Source: an uncultured Draconibacterium sp. (GTDB lineage Bacteria; Bacteroidota; Bacteroidia; Bacteroidales; Prolixibacteraceae). From it: a stretch of 64,000 nt of DNA. A program made the translations under genes and the position numbers. Below, piece by piece: positions 40,380 through 49,361 of this stretch; the first letter of the stretch is position 1; each line of letters begins with the position of its first letter. Under the pieces are notes generated by a model. The model was not told the DNA's origin, searched no databases, and saw nothing but the letters and a program-made list of their open reading frames with translations. Location: positions 350,001 through 414,000 of the forward strand of contig NZ_OY775906.1 in the NCBI RefSeq assembly GCF_963675065.1. Direction: 5' to 3'.

Positions 40380-42117
40380 AGTGGCTGGTACTTTTTTGTG
40401 AGTTATAAATCTGAATATATTCGGGCGAATGTTCTTTCAAACTTTCGTGTTTACCTGTTGCTACCACTTCGCCTTCCATAAGAAGAATGATTTGGTCGAA
40501 TCCGGTTACAGGGGCTATTTTCTGTGTGATGGAAAGCAGCGTAAGCTCCGGGTAATTCTTATGGATATTAGCCAGAATTTTATCTTCGGTTTTTCGGTCA
40601 ACCCGCGAAGTAAAATCATCGAGCAAAAGTATTTTTGGATTTAAAGCCAGTGCACGCGCCAGCATAATACGTTGTTTCTGTCCGCCGGAAAGACTGGTTC
40701 CCCGCTCTGAAACGATAGTGTTTAAACCGTCGGGTAAGCTTTTTATAAAATCAGCCAGTTCCGCCGTGGCAATGGCTTTGTTTAAATCTTCATCCGAAAC
40801 CTGGTCGTTAAACGCAATGTTTTCACGCAGGCTCATATTAAAAATCACATTATCCTGAAAAACAAAACCAAGTTGTCGGTTTAAAACCTCAGTAGAGTAA
40901 TCTTTAACCGGAATATTGTCGATAGTGATGGAACCGGAATCCGGCGGTATAAGATTGGTCAGCAAATAAAGCAACTGACTTTTTCCGGCAGCCGTTGGTC
41001 CGATAATCGCCGTTTTACTTCCGGCTTTTATATCGAACGAAATATTTTTCAGCACCGGTTTTTTGTCAAAGCTCAGTGTAATGTTTTGAAGTTTAATATC
41101 TCCCGATATATCTGTTTCCACAGCACCGTTATCAGCCGGCGGCGGAGCATCCAAAACCTGCCTTATCCGGCCGTACGAAGCCGTTGCCGAGGCAATAATA
41201 TTGCTCATAAATCCAATCATCATAATCGGAAAGATCAACATCATTACGTAGCTGTTAAATGCGGCAAAATTACCCAGCGAAAGGGTGTCCATAACCACAT
41301 AATGTCCGCCAAGTGCAAGAATGATAACAATGGCAAAGTTGGCCACAAATGTTACGATAGGAATGAGCACCGAGAACAGGCGAACAATGGAAAGTCCCAA
41401 ATCGCGCGATTCAACATTCTTTTCTGCAAACTTGAGAATTTCGGGTTGCTGCGAGTTTAAAACCCTTATTAGTGCCGAGCCCAGAATACTTTCGTTTATA
41501 ACACGGTTGAGGGCGTCGATCACCTCGCGGCTTTTCTTAAAAAGCACTTTTACTTTTTTGAATACGATATAAAAGGCCACCGACAAAATAGGGACGATGG
41601 TGAGTACTGCCAGCGCTAGCTTCCAGTTAATAGAAATCAGCAAAACTGCTACACCGAAAATGATAAACAACGATGAGATGATGGAAACGAATGCCTGCGA
41701 TACAAACATTTTTACCGAATCCATATCGGAAGTCAGGTTGGTTAAAAGTTTCGATGGATTGGCTTTTAAAATGAACGAATAGCTTTGTTTCGAAATCTTA
41801 TCCGACAATTTATTGCGCAGGTCTTTGGCAACTTTTTCGGAAGCTAATGTTTGTACAATCCCCTGTAGCAAGGTGAAAATGAATATGCCGAGAGCTGCCA
41901 GTACAAATTGGGTGATAACCGTTTTGGCGTCAAATTGGTTAGCAGTAAATGAGTCGATTCCGCGTGCAATAATTCGTGGAATTAGCAGATTGATCCCGCT
42001 GCCGGCCAGTGCCATTATTATTAGTGCGGTTACGAGTGCTTTGTATGGTCCCAGTACCCTAAACAGGCCTGCCCGCTGTTTTCCTTCTGTTCTTTTTTTA
42101 CTTTGGGTTTTGCGCAT
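40369..42117 (-). CDS. ABC exporter half-transporter B
   Basis: A 582-residue ABC transporter, six helices plus ATPase domain. Walker A is GPTAAGKSQ, the signature is LSGGQKQRIMLARAL and intact, and Walker B ends LLLDDFTSRVD, where the catalytic glutamate is replaced by aspartate. It is the upstream partner of the 38616-40379 gene. Walker A/B of this half faces the degenerate signature of the other half, so both defects fall in the same composite ATP site, as in TM287/288 and LmrCD. Confidence 0.92.
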   Translation of the reverse strand: MRKTQSKKRTEGKQRAGLFRVLGPYKALVTALIIMALAGSGINLLIPRIIARGIDSFTANQFDAKTVITQFVLAALGIFIFTLLQGIVQTLASEKVAKDLRNKLSDKISKQSYSFILKANPSKLLTNLTSDMDSVKMFVSQAFVSIISSLFIIFGVAVLLISINWKLALAVLTIVPILSVAFYIVFKKVKVLFKKSREVIDALNRVINESILGSALIRVLNSQQPEILKFAEKNVESRDLGLSIVRLFSVLIPIVTFVANFAIVIILALGGHYVVMDTLSLGNFAAFNSYVMMLIFPIMMIGFMSNIIASATASYGRIRQVLDAPPPADNGAVETDISGDIKLQNITLSFDKKPVLKNISFDIKAGSKTAIIGPTAAGKSQLLYLLTNLIPPDSGSITIDNIPVKDYSTEVLNRQLGFVFQDNVIFNMSLRENIAFNDQVSDEDLNKAIATAELADFIKSLPDGLNTIVSERGTSLSGGQKQRIMLARALALNPKILLLDDFTSRVDRKTEDKILANIHKNYPELTLLSITQKIAPVTGFDQIILLMEGEVVATGKHESLKEHSPEYIQIYNSQKSTSHYEL

Positions 42118-42329
42118 CTTAAAAATTGTGGTGCAAATCTACCCATTTATAACCGTTTACCCTCCAAAATGATTAAACGGATGCCAATAAATTATATAAA
42201 ATTTAGATGTGATTCTTGTAATGTGCAGCAATTCAAAAGCTTATTGAAGGTTGTTTTCCCGCTAAAACAAATGTGTGTCGAAACCTTTTACCTTTTTTTA
42301 AGTGTTACCAACGGAGATTTTGCATAAAG
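42118..42329. other. Intergenic region upstream of the ABC exporter operon
   Basis: Together with the terminator that follows, a gap of about 310 bases. It must hold the promoter for the exporter pair (minus strand). I see no promoter boxes of good match and no small gene. Confidence 0.4.
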
Positions 42330-42369
42330 AAAGCGGGATTCCGAATTGGTAATAATGGAATCCCGCTTT
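42330..42369 (-). terminator. Perfect hairpin terminator of the MacB-type operon
   Basis: AAAGCGGGATTCC (42330-42342) and GGAATCCCGCTTT (42357-42369) are perfect complements over 13 bases with a 14-base loop, about 60 bases after the permease stop. T/A-rich sequence on both sides makes it usable in either direction. Confidence 0.85.
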
Positions 42370-42431
42370 TATTAAAGTTTCTTTTCTTCGTAACGTAAAG
42401 ACTCAGCCCCGATGCTTCGATCGGGATTTCG

Positions 42432-44804
42432 TCACTCATATCTGAGTGCCTCAACAGGATTGCGCGTTGCAGCTTTATAACTCTGTACCGAAACGGTTAA
42501 CAGAGCAATGGCAATGGAAAGAATTCCTGCCAGTGCAAATATCCACCAGTGAAGCTCGGTTTGGTATGCAAAGTTTTGCAGCCAACTGCTCATTACATAC
42601 CATGCCAGTGGTGATGCAATTACAAATGAAATAAGTACCCATTTTACAAAATCTTTGTTAAGCATCGCCAGAATTTGCGAAACTTTCGATCCGTTTACTT
42701 TGCGAATGCCGATTTCTTTTCGCTTTCGTTCGATGGCAAAAACCGATAGACCAAACAAACCTATGCAGGCAATAAATATGGCAACAAACGAAAAATATTG
42801 GAACAGTCCTGATATGCGGAGTTCTGCGTTATACATTTCCTGCAGTCGCTGGTCAAAAAAGCCGAGTTCAATGTTGGAGTCAGGAATAATCGTTTTCCAG
42901 TTTTCCTTTATAGCGGCAAGCGATTGACTAAAATTTTCAGGTCTTATCCGCATAATCAAAACATCGGGATTCTGATTTAACGGTATCATCACCATGGGTT
43001 CAATTCCTGTGCGTAACGACTCGAAATGAAAATCTTTTGCTACACCCACAATACGTGCTCTGTCGTCGCCATTTCTGCCAAAGTATTTCTGAATAGGATC
43101 AGTCATTTTCATCCGTCGAATAGCTTCCTGGTTCAGGATCACTTCGTTTGAGAATTCACTTTCACTGTTTTCAGTTAACTCTGTGGATGGCGAAAAGCTT
43201 TGTCCTTCAGCCAATGAAATTCCAAGTGTTTTGAAATACTCGCGGTCAACACGCATGGCGCAAATCAGTACTTTGTTTTCCGGGTCTTTGCCTTGCCAGT
43301 CGTAACCCCACGACGAGTTACCTCCCCAAAACGGAAGTTTGTCTGCTTTTGTAAGGCTTTCCACGCCGCTAATATTTTTTAGCGATGCCGAGAGCGCTTC
43401 GTGTTTTGTTTTTGTCGCATCATCAAGATTGATGTAAACCAGGTTATTCTGGTTATACCCCAGATCGTAATTATTGATAAATTTGAGTTGCGAATTCACC
43501 GCTATGGTGCAAATAATCAGAATGATTGACAATGTAAATTGGATAACTACCAGCAGGCTTCTGAAACTTATTCGGTTGGCACTTTTTCGGGCAGCTTTTT
43601 TTAATACACGCGCCGGAGCAAATGATGAAATGTACAGCGAGGGGTAGGCCACTGATAAAACGAGTGTGGTCAGGATCATTCCAACAAGCATCAAAATAAG
43701 GTACCTGTTACCCAATAACGACAGGGAAATGTGTTTGTCGGAAAGTTGACCAAATAGTGGTGTAAAGGCAAGTACCATTGCTCCCCCCAATACAATACTA
43801 ATTACAATCATCAATCCTTTTTCGTAGAAAAACTGTGATGTGAGATTTGCTTTTGTTGCTCCCAAAACTTTCCTGATTCCAACTTCCGGCCGGCGTGTTT
43901 CAGAGCTGGCAGTTGAGGAATTCACAAAATTGATAGATGCAATAAGAACAATAATAAGGGCAATGGCCAAAAACTGGTAGATGTATTGTATGCGGTTGTT
44001 TTCTCCGGAGAAAGTATACAAATGGCGTTTTGCATACGGAAACAGGTAGATGGATGTATTTTCCTGTCCTTTTTCCTGTAGAAAACCGGTCAGCTTGCTT
44101 TCCAGTTGATTGGCATCAGTGTCTTTGGTTAGCAGCAGACAGGTAAAGGGCCAGTTGTTTCCCCAGCGTGTGAGATCGGCTCCCAGTTGTTCGGCCAGTT
44201 TTATTGATGCCAAAATATCAAACTGCGTAGATGAATGGTCTTTGGGGTAATCGATTATCGCTCCAACTGTTAAGGTGTAGGTCCCGTAAATAGTCAGCAT
44301 TTTGCCAATTGCCGATTCATTGGGAAAAAATAATTGGGCAATTTTTGGTGTGATCAAAATTTTGTCGGGAGCTTCAATGGCATTTAAATCTCCTTCAATA
44401 ACTTCGAACGAAAAAATATTCATAAACTCCTTATCGGCGATGGTAAGGCTTATGTCTTTGTATTCGGTGGTTTCGTATTTTACGGGTAAACCGCCGAGAT
44501 TGGTATAAGTGGTGGCATTCTCAATTTCAGGATAGGTTTGTTTTAATTCGTTGGCCAAAGGGAAAGGAGTACATCCGGTGTGCAGATCCTGCCCATCGGA
44601 ATAAACCTGGTGTTCGTAAACCTGGTACATTTGCCCGAGGTTGGCGTTAAATTTATCGAAACTGAGTTCGTCAACCACCCAAAAAAGGATGAGTGTTGTT
44701 ACGGCAATTCCGATGGCCACACCACCAATATTTAAGAATGAGAAGAATTTGTTTTTCAGGATATTTCTCCATCCCAGTCTGAGGTTACGTTTAAATTCTG
44801 ACAT
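42432..44804 (-). CDS. MacB/FtsX-family ABC permease
   Basis: A 790-residue inner-membrane permease. It has one N-terminal helix (FFSFLNIGGVAIGIAVTTLI), a periplasmic MacB-PCD domain, a three-helix FtsX block around residues 280-380, a second periplasmic domain and a final three-helix FtsX block ending VEALRYE. The tandem layout with two FtsX blocks is the usual MacB-like form in Bacteroidetes. It works with the ATPase encoded upstream in lipoprotein or peptide export or envelope stress; no outer-membrane channel or adaptor gene lies next to it. Confidence 0.9.
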   Translation of the reverse strand: MSEFKRNLRLGWRNILKNKFFSFLNIGGVAIGIAVTTLILFWVVDELSFDKFNANLGQMYQVYEHQVYSDGQDLHTGCTPFPLANELKQTYPEIENATTYTNLGGLPVKYETTEYKDISLTIADKEFMNIFSFEVIEGDLNAIEAPDKILITPKIAQLFFPNESAIGKMLTIYGTYTLTVGAIIDYPKDHSSTQFDILASIKLAEQLGADLTRWGNNWPFTCLLLTKDTDANQLESKLTGFLQEKGQENTSIYLFPYAKRHLYTFSGENNRIQYIYQFLAIALIIVLIASINFVNSSTASSETRRPEVGIRKVLGATKANLTSQFFYEKGLMIVISIVLGGAMVLAFTPLFGQLSDKHISLSLLGNRYLILMLVGMILTTLVLSVAYPSLYISSFAPARVLKKAARKSANRISFRSLLVVIQFTLSIILIICTIAVNSQLKFINNYDLGYNQNNLVYINLDDATKTKHEALSASLKNISGVESLTKADKLPFWGGNSSWGYDWQGKDPENKVLICAMRVDREYFKTLGISLAEGQSFSPSTELTENSESEFSNEVILNQEAIRRMKMTDPIQKYFGRNGDDRARIVGVAKDFHFESLRTGIEPMVMIPLNQNPDVLIMRIRPENFSQSLAAIKENWKTIIPDSNIELGFFDQRLQEMYNAELRISGLFQYFSFVAIFIACIGLFGLSVFAIERKRKEIGIRKVNGSKVSQILAMLNKDFVKWVLISFVIASPLAWYVMSSWLQNFAYQTELHWWIFALAGILSIAIALLTVSVQSYKAATRNPVEALRYE

Positions 44805-44880
44805 GGTTATTGTTTTTGGTTTTTATGATGCTCAATCCTATTCTGTGGGAGTTGAGCAGTGTTTGTATGTAGCCAGATGT

Positions 44881-45579
44881 TTAAAGCATTAATTCGCTTA
44901 ACTCTTTTTTTACCTCCTGGGTAATTACCATTCCGTCGAAAAGGTTGATAACGCGGTGGGCATATTCCGAATCGCGAAGCGAGTGTGTAACCATTACGAT
45001 GGTGGTTCCTTCCTGGTTAAGTTCAGTGAGCAATTGCATCACTTCCAAACCATTTTTTGAATCGAGGTTTCCTGTGGGCTCATCGGCCAAAATAAGTTTT
45101 GGATTAGCTACCACTGCACGGGCAATGGCTACACGTTGTTGCTGACCGCCGGAAAGTTGTTGCGGAAAATGTTTTTTTCGGTGACCGATCTTCATGCGTT
45201 CCAATACTTCCTCAACGCGCTGCTTACGCTCGCTAGCTTTCATTTTTAAATAAATAAGCGGAAGCTCAACGTTTTCAAATACGGTTAATTCATCAATCAG
45301 GTTAAAACTCTGAAATACAAAACCGATGTTTCCTTTTCGAAGCATGGTTCGGTTGCGTTCCTTCAGTTGTCCAACTTCCTCATTATCGAAAAAATACTTG
45401 CCTGATGTTGGATTATCAAGAAGCCCGATAATATTTAGCAGTGTTGATTTTCCGCAGCCGGAAGGGCCCATTATGGCAACAAATTCGCCGCTTTTAACAT
45501 GCACATTGACTTTGTTTAACGCACTGGTTTCAATTTCATCAGTTCGAAAAACTTTAGAAAGGTCGTTTGTCTTAATCAT
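44881..45579 (-). CDS. MacB/LolD-type ABC ATPase
   Basis: A 232-residue ATPase. Walker A is GPSGCGKSTLLNIIG, the Q-loop is in FVFQSFNLIDEL, the signature is LSGGQQQRVAIARAV and Walker B is LILADEPTGNLD, the last block typical of the LolD/MacB/FtsE group. The permease gene starts 76 bases downstream on the same strand. A 149-base gap follows on the upstream side with no clear promoter boxes. Confidence 0.93.
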   Translation of the reverse strand: MIKTNDLSKVFRTDEIETSALNKVNVHVKSGEFVAIMGPSGCGKSTLLNIIGLLDNPTSGKYFFDNEEVGQLKERNRTMLRKGNIGFVFQSFNLIDELTVFENVELPLIYLKMKASERKQRVEEVLERMKIGHRKKHFPQQLSGGQQQRVAIARAVVANPKLILADEPTGNLDSKNGLEVMQLLTELNQEGTTIVMVTHSLRDSEYAHRVINLFDGMVITQEVKKELSELML

Positions 45580-45728
45580 TTTATATGGCTTTTGTTCGTT
45601 ATAAAAAGTTGATTTGCTTTTTTATAAGACGACACAAAATGCCATGCGTTACAATTGCATAGTAAAAAGTATTACATGCTTTTTTGAATTTGTTGCAAGA
45701 TTAACCGGTCTGATCCACAGAATATTGA

Positions 45729-46571
45729 CTATTCCTGTGGAGTAAGCGGGGTTGTAGGATCGTTACGCTCGGCAAGATTGAAATACTGAAATGCCTGAAA
45801 TGTAAACGGAATAACCAATAAAACAGTAGTTACTACCGATGAAATAGCATTTAATACCCAATACCAAGTGGGATAATCTGCCGGATTGGTAAGCTCTGCA
45901 GAGAAAATATTTGATGAAACGCCCATTATCATCGAAGGAATAGATAGTACAATGCCAACAGCATATACGATAACTATTGCAATCAGATTGATCAAAAGTG
46001 TATTCCACCAGCTTGAATTTACCAGTTTCCACGAGCGACTCAAGGCATCGCTAATTCCTTTCTTCTCGAAAATAAGGATGAAAACAACCAACGAAAAGGT
46101 ATTGGCAAAATATAATCCGGGAAGAAGACACATCATAGCACCGAAAAAAACGATGATTACAAAGATGAGGTTGGCTCCGAGTGCCAGCAGGCTATTAGAG
46201 AAAAACCTCGAACTGATATCGGAGAGTTGAAAATTTCCTTTTCCGTGTTTTATATAGGCTTCAAGGTAGCTGTAGTAAGTGCCCATTAACAGCGACTGCA
46301 CAAAAAGTCCGAAAAACATAAACATAAAAAGATTGAGGTAGAAAGGCCCAATGTCGGCCATAAGACTTTCTGGATTGCCGAGGTCGAACTGACTTAACAC
46401 ATTACGTTGAAAATATACCTGCACACCGGCATATAAAATAACAAAAGGCAAAACATAAATGCCAATCATCTGAAAGATCGGTTTTGCTTCTTGTTTTAAA
46501 AAATCAAATGAATCGGAAATTACAACGCCAAGGTCGCGCTGTTTACGAAAACGGATATCTTTTTGCTCCAT
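45729..46571 (-). CDS. Multi-pass membrane protein of unknown function
   Basis: A 280-residue protein with about six hydrophobic helices (for example FQMIGIYVLPFVILYAGVQV and LIFVIIVFFGAMMCLLPGLY) and a charged N-terminus. The layout resembles the membrane part of glycerophosphodiester phosphodiesterase-like proteins, in that helices are broken by GIS/DALSRSWKLV loops. No catalytic motif is seen. It lies 14 bases after the stop of the GT2 gene on the same strand and is probably co-transcribed with it. Confidence 0.75.
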   Translation of the reverse strand: MEQKDIRFRKQRDLGVVISDSFDFLKQEAKPIFQMIGIYVLPFVILYAGVQVYFQRNVLSQFDLGNPESLMADIGPFYLNLFMFMFFGLFVQSLLMGTYYSYLEAYIKHGKGNFQLSDISSRFFSNSLLALGANLIFVIIVFFGAMMCLLPGLYFANTFSLVVFILIFEKKGISDALSRSWKLVNSSWWNTLLINLIAIVIVYAVGIVLSIPSMIMGVSSNIFSAELTNPADYPTWYWVLNAISSVVTTVLLVIPFTFQAFQYFNLAERNDPTTPLTPQE

Positions 46572-46585
46572 GAAATAATAGGTCT

Positions 46586-47542
46586 TTACTCAAATGTCTT
46601 TACATCAATTTGATATTTGTTACGATCGCTCGAACTTCTCGATACCAATTCGCCAAGGAATCCAGCAAGGAAAAACTGAGCTCCGATTATCATCGATGTT
46701 AAAGCAATATAAAAATAGGGGCTGTCGGTAATTAAATGTCCGGTAATTCCGTGGTTTAGCTGAATGATCTTTTGAATTCCAAGATATGTGGCAGAGGCAA
46801 AACCAATAATAAAAATCAGGGCACCCAAAATACCAAAAAAGTGCATGGGGCGTTTTACAAAGCGCGAGATAAACATTACGGAAAGTAAATCAAGCGGGCC
46901 ACGAATAAAACGTTCCAGCCCGAACTTGGTTACTCCGTATTTTCGCTCAGCATGAACAACCACTTTTTCGCCAATATTTTTGTAGCCGGCCCATTTTGCC
47001 AGAACCGGAATATAGCGGTGCATTTCGCCGTATACTTCAATGCTTTTTATAACGTTTTTACGATAAGCTTTCAGGCCGCAGTTCATGTCGTGCAGCTTAA
47101 TTCCGCTCATTCGCCGAACGGTCCAGTTATAAAATTTACTGGGCAGGTTTTTCGTAAGAACCGGGTCGAAACGTTTTTTCTTCCAGCCCGAAACCAAATC
47201 GAAACCATCTTCTTTAATCATTCGGTACAATTCCGGTATTTCTTCGGGGCTGTCCTGCAAATCGGCATCCATGGTGATAACCACATCGCCCTGAACAGCC
47301 TCGAAACCGCAATATAATGCGGCTGACTTTCCATAATTACGCCTGAACTTAATACCTTTTATACAGGAATTTTCTTTCTGAAGTTGTTCGATTACTTCCC
47401 ACGAGTTGTCGATGCTGCCGTCATCGATCAACATAACTTCGTAGGAGAAGTTATTCCCGTCCATCACCTTCTTTATCCACGCCGTCAATTCGGGCAGCGA
47501 CTCTTCTTCGTTAAACAGGGGAATAACTACGGAAATATCCAT
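46586..47542 (-). CDS. Family 2 glycosyltransferase (DPM1/GtrB-like)
   Basis: A 318-residue enzyme. The N-terminal GT-A domain begins ISVVIPLFNEEESLPEL, with the nucleotide-sugar motif MLIDDGSIDNSW and the metal-binding DAD in VITMDADLQDSPEE; the acceptor loop contains HDMNCGLKAYRK. Two C-terminal transmembrane helices anchor it, as in polyprenyl-phosphate sugar transferases. It likely moves a hexose from a nucleotide sugar to a lipid carrier. Flanked by DUF4199 upstream and the unknown membrane protein downstream. Confidence 0.93.
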   Translation of the reverse strand: MDISVVIPLFNEEESLPELTAWIKKVMDGNNFSYEVMLIDDGSIDNSWEVIEQLQKENSCIKGIKFRRNYGKSAALYCGFEAVQGDVVITMDADLQDSPEEIPELYRMIKEDGFDLVSGWKKKRFDPVLTKNLPSKFYNWTVRRMSGIKLHDMNCGLKAYRKNVIKSIEVYGEMHRYIPVLAKWAGYKNIGEKVVVHAERKYGVTKFGLERFIRGPLDLLSVMFISRFVKRPMHFFGILGALIFIIGFASATYLGIQKIIQLNHGITGHLITDSPYFYIALTSMIIGAQFFLAGFLGELVSRSSSDRNKYQIDVKTFE

Positions 47543-47563
47543 TAAAAACGCTTTTGTATATTA

Positions 47564-48115
47564 TTAATATGAATCTTCAACTTTCTTTTTAACAATTGCT
47601 GCAACAATAAGCGAAATTATGCCACCGCCAATTATGCCTGAAAGGGCTGTTTGGCGTAATGTTTTTGCAATTGTAGGAATTTCTTTAAACTGTTCCATTG
47701 CCTGGTCAATACTTGCATCAGGAACACCACGGCTTTCCATAAATTCCAGTGTTTTTTGCTGCATGCTGGCCATCAGGTTCTCCATATAGTCAGGAGCAAT
47801 AAAACTGTGGAAAATATAGGTGTAAATAACCAAAATTACAGTTGAAACAATTGTTACCAGCATGAGAAACTTAAAAGCTTCTGTAAAACTAATGTAGCCG
47901 TCAAATTCTTTATTTCGGTAATTTTTTGCGAAAATGAATAGTATAACAAAAGAAATTACCAGTGATAAAACGGCAACAATTATCGACCCAAAAAGACCTA
48001 ACGATTCCATGATGCCGCCGGCCCAAATAACTACATTGAGGAAAATGGAAATTAAAGCCGCATAAATGCCATAGGTTAACGATGATTTTAGTAAAGGTGA
48101 TGATTTTTGTTCCAT
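47564..48115 (-). CDS. DUF4199 membrane protein
   Basis: A 183-residue protein with four hydrophobic helices (residues about 15-35, 40-60, 78-98 and 150-170) and a charged segment after the third (QKTLEFMESRGVPDASIDQA). This pattern fits DUF4199, a Bacteroidetes-limited family of unknown function. It lies 22 bases upstream of the GT2 gene on the same strand and is commonly its neighbour in Bacteroidetes, so the three membrane-linked genes are probably one operon. Confidence 0.85.
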   Translation of the reverse strand: MEQKSSPLLKSSLTYGIYAALISIFLNVVIWAGGIMESLGLFGSIIVAVLSLVISFVILFIFAKNYRNKEFDGYISFTEAFKFLMLVTIVSTVILVIYTYIFHSFIAPDYMENLMASMQQKTLEFMESRGVPDASIDQAMEQFKEIPTIAKTLRQTALSGIIGGGIISLIVAAIVKKKVEDSY

Positions 48116-48352
48116 GATGTTTGTTTTAATTATAGGTTTGACAAATATAAATGATTTTTTGTAGCATTAGCGTAAAACTATGTATAGTTGCACCTCGGTT
48201 TTTTGCTCGCTTTTTTCACATAATTTCTTAAAATGTTGGACTTCCGCCGTATGACATAAAAAAAAGCTTAAAAAATTTCATTCAGTTGTATTTCATTTTC
48301 AATCTGATAAGTAGTTATTCGACGTTTAAAATTACGAGACAGAACGATTTTG

Positions 48353-48383
48353 TTTGGCGGAAGAACAAAATTTTCTACTTTTG
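48353..48383 (+). promoter_or_regulatory. Bacteroidetes-type promoter of the SRP RNA
   Basis: TTTG (48353-48356), 19 bases, then TACTTTTG (48376-48383). The RNA's first paired base is about six bases downstream, as expected for a start point. Confidence 0.88.
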
Positions 48384-48388
48384 TCGCC

Positions 48389-48485
48389 GGGTAAGTCCTG
48401 TGCGACCAGCTCCCGCCGAATCCCCCCAGGGTCGGAAGGCAGCAAGGGTAGGCGGTTGTAGCGGTGCGACACAGGTAGCTTACCC
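48389..48485 (+). ncRNA. ffs: Signal recognition particle RNA (4.5S type)
   Basis: A 97-base hairpin-like RNA: GGGTAAG at the 5' end pairs with CTTACCC at the 3' end, and the middle has the conserved SRP apical loop CAGGGTCGGAAGGCAGCAAG. A T run follows the 3' end. It has no Alu domain, as in other small bacterial SRP RNAs. It guides nascent membrane proteins to the membrane with Ffh. Confidence 0.93.
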
Positions 48486-48622
48486 ACTTTTTTCGAAAAG
48501 AAAAAGCGTTCAAAAAAGTGGTGAAAAGTTTAAAAAAGGTATTGCAGAATTAAAAATTAATTCTTTCCTTTGCACCCGCTGTTTTGAAACAGCAACGTTC
48601 TAACAAAAGATTGAAACAATAA

Positions 48623-48696
48623 GCCGAATTAGCTCAGTTGGCCAGAGCACGTGATTTGTAATCTCGGGGTCCCCAGTTCGAATCTGGGATTCGGCT
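48623..48696 (+). tRNA. tRNA-Thr(TGT), first copy
   Basis: Acceptor GCCGAAT/ATTCGGC, D arm GCTC/GAGC, anticodon loop TTTGTAA giving TGT, T loop TTCGAAT. The anticodon stem CGTGA/TCTCG holds a U-U mismatch in both copies. Confidence 0.96.
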
Positions 48697-48712
48697 CATT
48701 AAAAAATATTTA

Positions 48713-48794
48713 GGGAAGATACCGAAGCGGTCAAACGGGGCAGACTGTAAATCTGTTGGCTCAGCCTTCGTAGGTTCGAATCCTGCTCTTCCCA
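48713..48794 (+). tRNA. tRNA-Tyr(GTA), first copy
   Basis: Acceptor GGGAAGA/TCTTCCC, anticodon stem CAGA/TCTG with loop CTGTAAA giving GTA, long variable arm typical of tyrosine tRNA, no encoded CCA. Confidence 0.96.
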
Positions 48795-48795
48795 C

Positions 48796-48829
48796 AAGGG
48801 AATAACTAAACTAGTTGTTCCCTTTTTTT
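48796..48829 (+). terminator. Terminator after first tRNA-Thr/Tyr pair
   Basis: AAGGGAATAACTA (from 48796) pairs with TAGTTGTTCCCTT, followed by a run of seven T. Confidence 0.85.
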
Positions 48830-48896
48830 ATGGTTTTCTATCTTTTGCAGACGTTGATTTAAACAGCCACGTTCTAAATATATTTTGAAACTATAA

Positions 48897-48970
48897 GCCG
48901 AATTAGCTCAGCTGGCCAGAGCACGTGATTTGTAATCTCGGGGTCCCCAGTTCGAATCTGGGATTCGGCT
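48897..48970 (+). tRNA. tRNA-Thr(TGT), second copy
   Basis: Identical to the first copy except for one base (GTTGG to GCTGG in the D loop), 274 bases downstream. It shares a leader remnant (ACGTTCTAA) with the first, so the pair arose by tandem duplication. Confidence 0.96.
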
Positions 48971-48985
48971 CATTTAAAATACTTT

Positions 48986-49067
48986 GGGAAGATACCGAAG
49001 CGGTCAAACGGGGCAGACTGTAAATCTGTTGGCTCAGCCTTCGTAGGTTCGAATCCTGCTCTTCCCA
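48986..49067 (+). tRNA. tRNA-Tyr(GTA), second copy
   Basis: The sequence equals the first copy. The three bases after the discriminator read CCA (49068-49070), while the first copy is followed by CAA; this may be chance. Confidence 0.96.
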
Positions 49068-49075
49068 CCAAGAAA

Positions 49076-49104
49076 AAGCTCGTCATTTTATGACGGGCTT
49101 TTTT
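49076..49104 (+). terminator. Terminator after second tRNA-Thr/Tyr pair
   Basis: AAGCTCGTCAT pairs with ATGACGGGCTT (one T/G), followed by six T. Confidence 0.85.
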
Positions 49105-49361
49105 CATTTTTGGGCATTATGAATTTATTATTTGATGTCAGAACATGAAAAAAGACGAAGATGCGCAGCGAGAGCTTTTTCTTTATACTTCTCCTTTCCG
49201 GATCAGTTTAATTAATCCTGCTCCTCCCACTTTTATCCTAAACTGTAATTAACAATTTGTAGTTACGGTTTTTCTTATGCCCGCTTGCATAAATTTTGCT
49301 CAACGTGTAGAGATGGAATAATTTAAATTCTTATAGTGAACGATTAAAATTTCATTTTGTG
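49105..49361. other. Non-coding region with a tRNA-Tyr 3'-end scar
   Basis: About 257 bases without a gene, holding the tRNA-Tyr 3'-end copy at 49214-49230 described separately. Otherwise nothing stands out. Confidence 0.4.
49214..49230 (+). repeat. tRNA-Tyr 3'-end copy (16 of 17 bases)
   Basis: AATCCTGCTCCTCCCAC differs by one base from AATCCTGCTCTTCCCAC, which ends both intact tRNA-Tyr genes (48779-48795 and 49052-49068). The bases before it do not resemble tRNA. This is what is left when an element inserts at a tRNA 3' end, or a decayed third gene copy. Confidence 0.55.

Noticed and set aside
49068..49070. CCA after the second tRNA-Tyr as an encoded CCA end
   Set aside because: The first copy and all other tRNAs here lack CCA, so a chance match is the simpler reading.
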